A stretch of 23,538 bases of DNA from Promethearchaeota archaeon (GTDB lineage Archaea > Asgardarchaeota > Lokiarchaeia > Sigynarchaeales > SOKP01), in assembly GCA_004524515.1 (NCBI GenBank), contig SDNV01000034.1, positions 1 to 23,538 on the forward strand, written 5' to 3'. Shown here piece after piece: positions 6,736-13,981 of this stretch. The translations under genes and the position numbers were made by a program. Numbering within the stretch: the first letter of the stretch is position 1; each line of letters opens with the position of its first letter. A model generated the notes under the pieces. It was not told the origin of the DNA. It ran no database searches and worked only from the letters and a program-made list of their open reading frames with translations.

Positions 6736-8070
6736 ATGGATACAAGATTAAGTGAATTTGAACCTATAAGTATACAAAAGTATGTTCAAGAATTAGATTT
6801 ATTAGCAAGCCCGATTTTAAATGCTAAAGAAAAAGAGTTTTTGGCTGATTTTTATCAGTTCTTAGAAAAGCATCTTGATAGAGATCTCAGAGCATTAGAA
6901 GAATTAAATTATTATGTCGAAGAACCTACTCAAGACAAAAAGCGAGATATTGTTATAAAAATTATGAAAAAATTAGCCGAGAATGGTTATTATTCCACAA
7001 TATTGAATGAAAATGAATATGAAGTAGGAAAAATAACCAGAAACGCACTTATTGCCTATGCACTTTGCGGAGGAAGATGGTCTGATTATAGTGAGCGCTA
7101 TATAGCAGGAAACTGGAGTATTGAAATGGGTCGTCTTGCGGGAGGTACCCTTTACTGCAATCCTGTAAATTATAAGGCGAATGAATATCAAAGAGAGAAT
7201 TTTTTAATTCCTGTTGCAAGAGATGGAGCAATCGCAGCTTCTGCAATGACAGAATTCAATGCGGGGAGCGATATATTTCGAATGGAGTTAAATTTACAAG
7301 TCACTGATGATAAGGTAATTGCAAAAGGAAAAAAAGTCTTCATTACTAATGGAATGATCGCTGATTATATAATTTTATATGGTAGAATTAATAACGGCCC
7401 ATTAGGTGCAGTAATTGTAGATACAGAACACCAAAAATTAAAAGACTTTAGATCTGCACGAATAAGAACTTATGGGATGACCGATGCATTTGTAAGTCGC
7501 TTAATTTTTGACAGAGTTGAGCTCCCTAGAGAAAATCTACTTCAAGGAAATGGATTGGATATTGCATTTCATCAGCTTACAGAAGAAAGATTGGTAATTG
7601 GTGCGGAAGCTCTTGGAGATGCGATGAAAAAATTATTATATTCCCACACATATGCCTTACATAGAAGACAATTTGAACAAAGATTACATGAGTATCAAGT
7701 TATCAGATTTCCTATTTCTGCTAACATTCGTCAGTTAAATCTTTTAGTCACTGCTTTGATAAATTATACAAGAGAACTGGATAAACGCCCCGAACTTGGA
7801 GGCTCAAAATTAATGGCTGCTCAAGCGATGGGATTAAAAATTCAAACCACTGAATTAGCTTTTGAAGCAGCTATACATTGTTTCAGAACCATGGGGGGGC
7901 GTGGGTTTATTAGACAATATTCAAATCCAATAGGTTTACTAGATGCCTATTGTATGCTTCATGGTGGAGGATCCAATTATGTACTTGAAGATAGCGAATC
8001 CCGTAGACTCTTCAAATATAAACCCACACGTAGGGAATTAGAAGATGTTATACCCAAAATCGACTTATAA
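6736..8070 (+). CDS. Acyl-CoA dehydrogenase family flavoprotein with shifted catalytic base
   Basis: A 444-residue protein with the acyl-CoA dehydrogenase fold. The middle domain shows the FAD-binding MTEFNAGSD (171-179) and KKVFITNG (199-206). The C-terminal helical bundle shows ERLVIGAEALG, HRRQFEQRL, and GGRGFI. In most family members the base is a Glu in a (Y/I)EGT motif near the end; here that motif reads HGGGSN, without Glu. However EER at 283-285 places Glu284 just before Arg, the position used as base in isovaleryl-CoA and long-chain acyl-CoA dehydrogenases. Activity is therefore plausible. The N-terminal domain is poorly conserved and about 40 residues longer than usual. It is divergent from the thiolase 3-DUF35 operon and probably supplies the oxidation step of the same route. 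The electron acceptor (ETF) genes are not in the window. Confidence 0.88.
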   Translation: MDTRLSEFEPISIQKYVQELDLLASPILNAKEKEFLADFYQFLEKHLDRDLRALEELNYYVEEPTQDKKRDIVIKIMKKLAENGYYSTILNENEYEVGKITRNALIAYALCGGRWSDYSERYIAGNWSIEMGRLAGGTLYCNPVNYKANEYQRENFLIPVARDGAIAASAMTEFNAGSDIFRMELNLQVTDDKVIAKGKKVFITNGMIADYIILYGRINNGPLGAVIVDTEHQKLKDFRSARIRTYGMTDAFVSRLIFDRVELPRENLLQGNGLDIAFHQLTEERLVIGAEALGDAMKKLLYSHTYALHRRQFEQRLHEYQVIRFPISANIRQLNLLVTALINYTRELDKRPELGGSKLMAAQAMGLKIQTTELAFEAAIHCFRTMGGRGFIRQYSNPIGLLDAYCMLHGGGSNYVLEDSESRRLFKYKPTRRELEDVIPKIDL

Positions 8071-8108
8071 AAATAGCGATTTTCTAATAGTTATGTGAAT
8101 ATAATATC

Positions 8109-8134
8109 TTTCTTTTTTGTTTTTTATTTTTAGT
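8109..8134 (+). terminator. T-rich terminator after the acyl-CoA dehydrogenase
   Basis: Interrupted T runs (T6, T6, T4 and more) begin about 40 bases after the stop codon and precede the exonuclease gene, which starts at 8188. Confidence 0.4.
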
Positions 8135-8187
8135 TTTATTATAAATTATCAGAGAATGAATTATTAAATAGAGGTTCTTAATTAATA

Positions 8188-9165
8188 ATGATAATGGATT
8201 ACTACTACAACTTTGAGAGCTTAGATATAACTCGTTTAGTAGAGCAGTACAAAGGAAAAAAAATTGAAGATCTGTTTCCTAATAATAAATTAATTAAAAA
8301 TAACTTGGGCGAATTCATAGATATAATTTGGAATGAGGAGGAAATTTCCTACAACTTGGATTTATCAATCACTAAAGAAAAATTGATGTGTAATCTTAAA
8401 ACAGTATATTATATAGGAGAGTATATTGAACAACAACTAATTAGAAGAGGCATAAAAACACTCAAAGACTTATTGACCAATATAAGATATAGGCATTCAG
8501 CAAGGGAAATATTAGGTTTGATTAAAACCAAGGATTATAAAAGACTTTGCTATAATAGATATGTTTATGATGTGGATGTTCTTTTTTGTTTTGATATTAA
8601 CGATCTTCTCTTTCTTGACATCGAAACATTAGGTCTATATGATAGCCCTATGATAGTTGTAGGTTTAGGTTTCTTTACAGATAATAAATTTGAGATTCAC
8701 CAATTATTTGCCAGAGATTTAGAGGAAGAAATAGCAATTTGTGAGCACCTCAGAAATGCGGTTTTTCCTTATTTCAAAGCGTTCGTGACATATAATGGAA
8801 AAAGTTTTGATATCCCTTATATTGCGAATAGATTTTTATATTATTTTGACGAAAATCCGATGATTTCAGATAAAGATATCCCCTATGAAAATAGCAATAC
8901 CAAATTTCATCATATAGATCTTTATTGGAATTGTCGTCGCAAATATAAAGGAGAATTTGCTAGTTTTACTCTTACTAATATGGAAGAACAATTATTAAAT
9001 TGGAAGAGAGAGAATGAATTACCTAGTAATTTAGTTGGAGTATGTTATAATAAATATCAAAAAGATCCCAAAAGATATGTAGGATTAATTAAAGAAGTCA
9101 TTGAACATAACTATTATGATTTATATTCAATGCCTTTAATACTTCAAAAATTGATGATAAGTTAG
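8188..9165 (+). CDS. YprB-like RNase H-fold 3'-5' exonuclease with N-terminal helix-hairpin-helix
   Basis: A 325-residue protein. Residues 141-320 form a DEDD-type exonuclease: LDIET (Asp144, Glu146), YNGKSFDIPYI (Asp208), HHIDLYW (Asp244) and HNYYDLYSM (His307, Asp311). This layout is that of the RNase_H_2/YprB family. The segment YIGEYIEQQLIRRGIKTLKDL (roughly 75-95) resembles a helix-hairpin-helix DNA-binding unit, so a single-strand nucleic acid substrate is likely. All metal-binding acids are present, so it should be active. Two ATG codons are possible (8188, 8194); GAGGT at 8171-8175 serves either one. It has no clear operon partner, and its role in repair or RNA turnover is not shown by context. 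It ends in TAG, one of only two genes here that do. Confidence 0.85.
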   Translation: MIMDYYYNFESLDITRLVEQYKGKKIEDLFPNNKLIKNNLGEFIDIIWNEEEISYNLDLSITKEKLMCNLKTVYYIGEYIEQQLIRRGIKTLKDLLTNIRYRHSAREILGLIKTKDYKRLCYNRYVYDVDVLFCFDINDLLFLDIETLGLYDSPMIVVGLGFFTDNKFEIHQLFARDLEEEIAICEHLRNAVFPYFKAFVTYNGKSFDIPYIANRFLYYFDENPMISDKDIPYENSNTKFHHIDLYWNCRRKYKGEFASFTLTNMEEQLLNWKRENELPSNLVGVCYNKYQKDPKRYVGLIKEVIEHNYYDLYSMPLILQKLMIS

Positions 9166-9256
9166 TGGTATACTTCTTTTAGATTCAGTTTATGATATTC
9201 TGATTTTATAGAAAGAAACCTTAATTATATCAATTCATTTAACAAATTTGATTGAA

Positions 9257-10942
9257 ATGAGTGAGTTAGAAACTAAATTATTTGATCAATCTTGGAACTA
9301 TTTAAGGAGAGATAATGTACTAAAATCGCTGAAAGAAACCAAATATGACATTATTGTGATTGGGGCCGGAATTACGGGAGTAGGTGTGGCAAGAGAGGCA
9401 GCAATGAGGGGACTAAGAGTGGCAATAGTTGATATGCAAGATTTTGCCGCAGGTACTTCATCAAGAAGTTCAAAATTAGCTCATGGAGGTATACGATATC
9501 TTGGACATGGTGATATGGATTTAGTACATGAATCTACAACTGAACGTAATTGGTTAATGTGGGCATTACCTCATTTAGTACGCTCAATTCCATTTTTATT
9601 TGTACATATGGAAGGAGGTAAATATAAAAAACGGGATATTTTAGGAGCATGCAAAATCTATGATTACTTAGGGAATAAGGACACAGAGTATAAGATTTAT
9701 AAACCTCATAAATGGTACAAGCCAACGGAGATTTTTGAAATGGAACCTGATTATATACGTGAAGGAAATTTAGGGGGTGCTGTTTATTATGATTGCAATG
9801 TCGATGATGCAAGATTAACTATTGAGACCTTAAAAGAAGCAATAATTAGAGGCGCTGATGCCGTTAATTATTGTAAAGTTGTAGAATATATAAAAGATAA
9901 TAATAAGATTATTGGAGTCAAATGTGAGGATTTGGAGGATGATTCTGTATTTGAAATTAAAGGAACGTTAATAGTTAATGCAACTGGGATATGGACTGAT
10001 GATTTACTTAGTAATTATCCTGATGACGTTCCAAAGCCACTTATTCGACCCACTAAAGGAGTGCATCTACAATTTAGACGTAAACATGTAAAAAATAACA
10101 TGGCCACAATCATCCGATCCGTAATTGATGATAGGGCTTTTTTTGTACTTCCTCGAAATGAAGAATTTACCTTAATTGGAACCACAGATACTGACTATGA
10201 AGGGGATTTAGCTAATCCTTTTTGCAATAAAGAAGATGCAGACTATCTCATTAAAGGTGTAAAATATTATTTTCCTACAGCAGAATTAGATTATGAAAAT
10301 ATAGTTTCAACTTATGCCGGGATAAGACCTTTAGTTATGCAGAAAGGTAAATCAGAAAGCGAGATTTCCAGAAAACATATAGTCTTCTTCTCTGATGATG
10401 GATTACTCACTATAACTGGTGGAAAATTAACAGCTTGGAGAGCTATGGCAGAGGATTTATTTAGATATGTGGAAGAAAAAAATATTTTCCCCGATATAAA
10501 AAGAGAAAATGACTTCTCAAAACAAAAATTTATCATCGGTATGGAAAAAGAAGAATGGGTTAAAGAATATAATGATTCAGGAGTGATATTAGATGAAGAT
10601 ATTGCCGATAATTTATTTCAACAATATGGAAAAGGTGCCATTAAAATACTTGAAATGATTAAGCAAGATCCTTCCCTTACGGACAGAATTATTGATGAGA
10701 ATTATTTTATTAAAGCAGAAATTCTTTATAGTCTAAGGTATGAGATGACTCCCCATTTGATTGACGTATTTTGTCGCCGAACTGAAATGTCATTATGGAT
10801 TAAACACGAAAAAGCACGTGAAGCCTCTGAAAAAGTAGCTGAAATTATGGCGAAAGAATATTCCTGGTCAGAAGACAAAAAGAAAAATGAAATTCAAACA
10901 TATGTAGATTATATTAAAAATACAGTTGCTTTTATTAAATAA
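9257..10942 (+). CDS. glpD: FAD-dependent glycerol-3-phosphate dehydrogenase (GlpD/GlpA type)
   Basis: A 561-residue protein from the ATG at 9257 (a TTG at 9248 would add three residues). It starts with a Rossmann FAD motif GAGITGVGVA (36-45), then DFAAGTSSRSSKLAHGGIRYL, a hallmark of glycerol-3-phosphate dehydrogenases that reduce quinone or another carrier. VNATGIWTD, RPTKGVHL, GTTDTDYEGD and the late TYAGIRPL/TITGGKLTAWR are also in family order. The C-terminal DAO_C helical domain (about 430-545) includes RYEMTPHLIDVFCRRTEM. The enzyme oxidises sn-glycerol 3-phosphate to dihydroxyacetone phosphate at the inner membrane face. No glycerol kinase or GlpB/GlpC gene is adjacent. Family is certain; the exact symbol (glpD or glpA) is less so. 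Confidence 0.9.
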   Translation: MSELETKLFDQSWNYLRRDNVLKSLKETKYDIIVIGAGITGVGVAREAAMRGLRVAIVDMQDFAAGTSSRSSKLAHGGIRYLGHGDMDLVHESTTERNWLMWALPHLVRSIPFLFVHMEGGKYKKRDILGACKIYDYLGNKDTEYKIYKPHKWYKPTEIFEMEPDYIREGNLGGAVYYDCNVDDARLTIETLKEAIIRGADAVNYCKVVEYIKDNNKIIGVKCEDLEDDSVFEIKGTLIVNATGIWTDDLLSNYPDDVPKPLIRPTKGVHLQFRRKHVKNNMATIIRSVIDDRAFFVLPRNEEFTLIGTTDTDYEGDLANPFCNKEDADYLIKGVKYYFPTAELDYENIVSTYAGIRPLVMQKGKSESEISRKHIVFFSDDGLLTITGGKLTAWRAMAEDLFRYVEEKNIFPDIKRENDFSKQKFIIGMEKEEWVKEYNDSGVILDEDIADNLFQQYGKGAIKILEMIKQDPSLTDRIIDENYFIKAEILYSLRYEMTPHLIDVFCRRTEMSLWIKHEKAREASEKVAEIMAKEYSWSEDKKKNEIQTYVDYIKNTVAFIK

Positions 10943-10943
10943 C

Positions 10944-10963
10944 TTTTTTTATTTAATTTTTTA
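10944..10963 (+). terminator. Oligo-T terminator after the glycerol-3-phosphate dehydrogenase
   Basis: A T7 run right after the stop codon, followed by a second T6 run, is a typical archaeal terminator. Confidence 0.45.
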
Positions 10964-11059
10964 TATAAATTGGACTCCTATTGGATTAAATTTTTAAATA
11001 CAATATCTATATTATAATAATAAGATTTACCTTCTAAATTACAAATGGAGTGAATTCAA

Positions 11060-11707
11060 TTGGTAGTAGAAGAATTAACCTCATTCGCAGGTTATGCTGG
11101 TTTTTTCATGTTATTATTAGGTATTATGTGGTTTATTAATGCCTCTTATGAAGCTAATAGACGAGAGTCTTGGCGGCAATTGACAGGGGTGGATGATTGG
11201 AATTTTGATGTAACTAAAGTGTTGCGACTTATGACTTATTATGCTTTTATTGTAGGTATTTTATGCATTACAGCTGGAGCTATAGGATTAATTCTCGATG
11301 TGGCTCCCAGTATTGCTTATGCGGCTACCACAGGGGATGAAAGAAATGTATTTACGTCAATATTTTTAATCATATTTGGATTTTTCGCCTTTATGAAGCC
11401 CTTAAATGATTTACCAATTTCAAGTATGGTTGGACTTTTCGTTGCAACAGTTATTACTTTAGCAATTGCTTTTTTGATTCCGGATTCTGCTGTTGAATTG
11501 GTTGAAAATTATATGAATCCAAAGATTGTCCTTATCGTAATCTTTTTTATAATATTCACTGTGGTGGCAATTACAGTGAAATTCTACACGGCAGGATTAA
11601 TGATGGCATCTAAATTCATATCATGGGCTCCTATTGCATTTATAGTAGCAATAATTAGCTTTATCCAAGCCTTTATGTTATTAGTACTAGGTACTTCTTT
11701 AGTTTAA
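11060..11707 (+). CDS. Six-span integral membrane protein of unknown function
   Basis: I do not recognise this 215-residue protein. Hydrophobic segments lie near residues 10-27, 56-80, 97-113, 121-141, 154-174 and 188-212, giving about six membrane spans. A short charged loop (EANRRESWRQLTG, 31-43) follows the first span. It starts with TTG; GGAGTGA at 11047-11053 lies 6 bases before it, and the only nearby ATG runs straight into a stop, so the TTG start is well supported. No enzyme or transporter motif is visible. It stands alone between the glycerol-3-phosphate dehydrogenase and a convergent radical SAM gene. Confidence 0.75.
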   Translation: MVVEELTSFAGYAGFFMLLLGIMWFINASYEANRRESWRQLTGVDDWNFDVTKVLRLMTYYAFIVGILCITAGAIGLILDVAPSIAYAATTGDERNVFTSIFLIIFGFFAFMKPLNDLPISSMVGLFVATVITLAIAFLIPDSAVELVENYMNPKIVLIVIFFIIFTVVAITVKFYTAGLMMASKFISWAPIAFIVAIISFIQAFMLLVLGTSLV

Positions 11708-11708
11708 A

Positions 11709-11733
11709 TTATTTTTTTTATTTTTTTTATTTT
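11709..11733 (+). terminator. Oligo-T terminator after the six-span protein
   Basis: T8, T8 and T5 runs separated by single A bases fill the short gap between two convergent genes. On the plus strand this is a strong archaeal termination signal. Confidence 0.55.
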
Positions 11734-12860
11734 TAAATATACGAGAATCTATGGGAAGGCTCTTTATTTACTTTTCCAATAATATCATTACTTAAATCAT
11801 AACCACAATTAGGACATTTACTATCCTCAGTAATATTTATTTTTGTAAAACTATATCCACGCCTTCCAAATATTAAATGATTACAATTTGGACAGTGTGT
11901 ATTACTTCCCTCATCATGGCTTATATTTCCTACGTAAGGAAAATATAATCCCATCTTTTTTGCAATTTTAAAAGCCATGTTTAAGGTTTCATAAGGAGTT
12001 CTTTTATTAGATGGCGTTTTAAAATCGGGATGATATGCTGAAAAATGGGTGGGGGTATTTTTACCTAAATTCTCAACAATCCAGCTACATAATTTTTCAA
12101 TGTCTTCTCGGCTATCGTTCCAGTCAGGAATAATCAAATTAGTTATTTCTACGTGTATACCGTTAGATTTGAAGCGTTTAGCTGTATCTAAAACCGGTTG
12201 AACAGATTTAACACCACATATTTTTTTGTAAAATTCATCAGACATTGCTTTAATATCAATATTTGCAGCATCAATTCCCACTTCGATGAGTTCTTTTGAG
12301 GCTTCGGGAGTAGAATAACCATTTGTGACTAAAATTGTTTTGATATCATGCTCCCTAAGATGTTTTGCAGTATCTAATATCCATTCATGCCAGATTAAGG
12401 GTTCATTGTAAGTGTATGCTAATGTTTTTGCCCCACTTTTTACTACTTTTTTTACGAGTTGCTCTGGACTCATTTCCACTAAAGACATACCACGATTTGT
12501 ATATCCCTCTAAATCATAGAATCCATCTTTACCATTATCTGTGGGATTTGCTTGGCTAATTGACCAATTTTGGCAATTCTGGCAACGAAATGAACAACCA
12601 ATGGAAGCAATAGAATATGCGGTTGCTCCGGGCCAGAAATTATAAAGAGGCTTTTTTTCTATGGGATCTAAGCTTCCCGATGATATCATTGATCCATAAA
12701 TTAAAGTGTAAAGCGTTCCATCAAAATTTTTTCGCGTCCTACAGATCCCAACTTTTCCTGGTAAAATTGTACATTCATTAGCACATACGTGACATTTTAC
12801 CTTATTATTATCAAGTTTATCCCATAATTTTGCTTTAAATTTCAAGATACCAAATCTCAC
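11733..12860 (-). CDS. AmmeMemoRadiSam-type radical SAM protein
   Basis: A 375-residue protein of the radical SAM family found with AMMECR1 and Memo proteins (COG1180, PflA-like). The iron-sulfur motif is GCSFRCQNC (Cys89, Cys93, Cys96). An N-terminal cysteine set (Cys23, Cys26, Cys30, Cys40) precedes GICRTRKN, and SGSLDPIEKKPLYNFWPG is a family hallmark. A C-terminal zinc ribbon (Cys323, Cys326, Cys349, Cys352) extends the protein. The start shown is GTG at 12860; the same GTGAG could instead be a ribosome site for a TTG 15 bases downstream. The AMMECR1 and Memo genes are not in the window. The reaction of the family is not established. Confidence 0.88.
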   Translation of the reverse strand: MRFGILKFKAKLWDKLDNNKVKCHVCANECTILPGKVGICRTRKNFDGTLYTLIYGSMISSGSLDPIEKKPLYNFWPGATAYSIASIGCSFRCQNCQNWSISQANPTDNGKDGFYDLEGYTNRGMSLVEMSPEQLVKKVVKSGAKTLAYTYNEPLIWHEWILDTAKHLREHDIKTILVTNGYSTPEASKELIEVGIDAANIDIKAMSDEFYKKICGVKSVQPVLDTAKRFKSNGIHVEITNLIIPDWNDSREDIEKLCSWIVENLGKNTPTHFSAYHPDFKTPSNKRTPYETLNMAFKIAKKMGLYFPYVGNISHDEGSNTHCPNCNHLIFGRRGYSFTKINITEDSKCPNCGYDLSNDIIGKVNKEPSHRFSYI

Positions 12861-12959
12861 TTATTTGAAAATCTAATTACTAAATATATAATTGATAAGC
12901 ATTTTTATAATTTTAACAATTAATATTAGTAATCTAGAATACTAAAGTGCTACTATTCA

Positions 12960-13400
12960 ATGGATGATGTTGAAAAAGCTGTTTCTCTATTTATGAAAGG
13001 ATTTAGATGTTCCCAAGCAATCTTATCAACATATGGCCCCCGTTATGGCTTAGAACCTGAACTCGCTTTAAAACTAGCTTCGCCTTTTGGAGCGGGAATG
13101 GGCAGTTTAGGCAATACATGTGGAGCTGTGACTGGAGCATTTATGGTTCTTGGATTAAAATATGGTAATAAAAAAGTAAGTGAAACAAGAAAAAAACAAA
13201 AAGCTTATGAAATAGTAAAAGAGTTTGTGAACAAATTTAAAATACGAAATGGAACAATCATATGTAAGGAATTATTAAATTGTGATCTAAGTACTCCTGA
13301 GGGAAGAAGTTTAGCAGTTGAAAAAAAATTATTCATTGACGTCTGTCCCAAATTTGTACAAGATTCAGCGGAAATTCTTGAAGAATTGCTACAAGAATAA
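12960..13400 (+). CDS. C_GCAxxG_C_C family cysteine-rich protein
   Basis: A 146-residue protein matching the C_GCAxxG_C_C family (PF09719-like). Cys17 lies in FRCSQAIL, Cys54 in the NTCGAVTGAFMVLG core, and Cys102, Cys108 and Cys129 follow (IICKELLNC, DVCPKF). The KASPFG-like stretch reads LASPFGAGMG. Members are thought to bind a metal or cluster through these cysteines and often lie near redox or radical SAM genes; the function is not established. It is divergent from the radical SAM gene across 99 bases, so the two may share control. There is no clear Shine-Dalgarno before the ATG. Confidence 0.88.
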   Translation: MDDVEKAVSLFMKGFRCSQAILSTYGPRYGLEPELALKLASPFGAGMGSLGNTCGAVTGAFMVLGLKYGNKKVSETRKKQKAYEIVKEFVNKFKIRNGTIICKELLNCDLSTPEGRSLAVEKKLFIDVCPKFVQDSAEILEELLQE

Positions 13401-13431
13401 TTTATAAATTATTTTAGGATAAATATATTAT

Positions 13432-13521
13432 ATGACAGAAATAAAGGAAGGGCCCTAGACTAAAAAGGAGATATGTGGAAATGTAATTGCACTTATTATA
13501 TCAATAAGTTTAGCAATTTTT
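13432..13521 (+). other. In-frame 5' leader with an internal TAG before the membrane protein
   Basis: An ATG at 13432 opens eight codons (MTEIKEGP) and then meets TAG at 13456-13458. The same frame continues with TKKEICGN and a hydrophobic stretch (VIALIISISLAIF) directly into the ATG at 13522. The sequence reads as if a sense codon, most simply TGG, became TAG. Either the gene is damaged, the base is an error, or translation begins further on. Confidence 0.5.
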
Positions 13522-13932
13522 ATGTTATTATTAAAATCATGGATGTTTTTAATTGTATATGGCTTAATTTGGCTATTTATAATATTTGTAGGAAGGGCTC
13601 TTGTATGTAGACATTGTGATTTTTTGGGAAAAAAATGTGTAACGTGGTGTATGGGAATAATAGGTAGCAAAATTTATAAGCTGTCAGATAAAAAAGACTT
13701 TACTGAAATTAAAATATGGAAATTTTGGCTTGATGTTGTTTTCATTGCTATTGCTCTCCTTTTTCCCATCTTTATTTATTTTTATTATTTCTTTAGAGTA
13801 GGATTAACATTAGTTGATTGGATATTAGTAGTAATATATTTTATAGTAGGCCTTCTAACTTTCTTAATTCATAATATAGGTTGCAAAAAGTTTATAGTAA
13901 AAGGATGTCCTTTTAGACCAAAATCCCATTAG
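13522..13932 (+). CDS. Small cysteine-rich membrane protein, probably N-terminally incomplete
   Basis: I do not recognise the family by name. The 136 residues from this ATG contain about three or four membrane spans (about 6-28, 70-92, 97-116). A cytosolic-looking cysteine cluster CRHCDFLGKKCVTWCMG has Cys29, Cys32, Cys39 and Cys43, and two more cysteines follow in GCKKF and KGCPF near the end. Such spacing suggests metal binding. No ribosome site precedes this ATG, and the frame runs upstream through hydrophobic codons to a TAG and then an ATG at 13432. The intact protein was probably about 166 residues. The stop codon is TAG. It may be translated, reinitiated, or a recent pseudogene. Confidence 0.6.
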   Translation: MLLLKSWMFLIVYGLIWLFIIFVGRALVCRHCDFLGKKCVTWCMGIIGSKIYKLSDKKDFTEIKIWKFWLDVVFIAIALLFPIFIYFYYFFRVGLTLVDWILVVIYFIVGLLTFLIHNIGCKKFIVKGCPFRPKSH

Positions 13933-13960
13933 AAGATTAATAAGTTTACTAAACTAAAAC

Positions 13961-13981
13961 GGTGAGAAATTTTCATATATG
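13961..13981 (+). promoter_or_regulatory. Ribosome site with an ATG out of frame with the TPR gene
   Basis: GGTGAG at 13961-13966 is a good archaeal ribosome site. The only ATG after it (13979-13981) opens a seven-codon frame (MIIKILN) that stops at once. The TPR protein lies one frame over. Adding one G after that ATG would give MDNKDFELNRHE and open the whole gene. Confidence 0.5.

Noticed and set aside
13456..13458. Pyrrolysine at the TAG
   Set aside because: No pyl genes are in view, and TAG also ends this gene and the exonuclease gene. It is kept only as an alternative to be tested.
13473..13610. A 45-codon frame starting at ATG 13473 after AAAAGGAG
   Set aside because: The ribosome site is only two bases from the ATG, the peptide is unlike any protein, and it overlaps the better membrane-protein frame.
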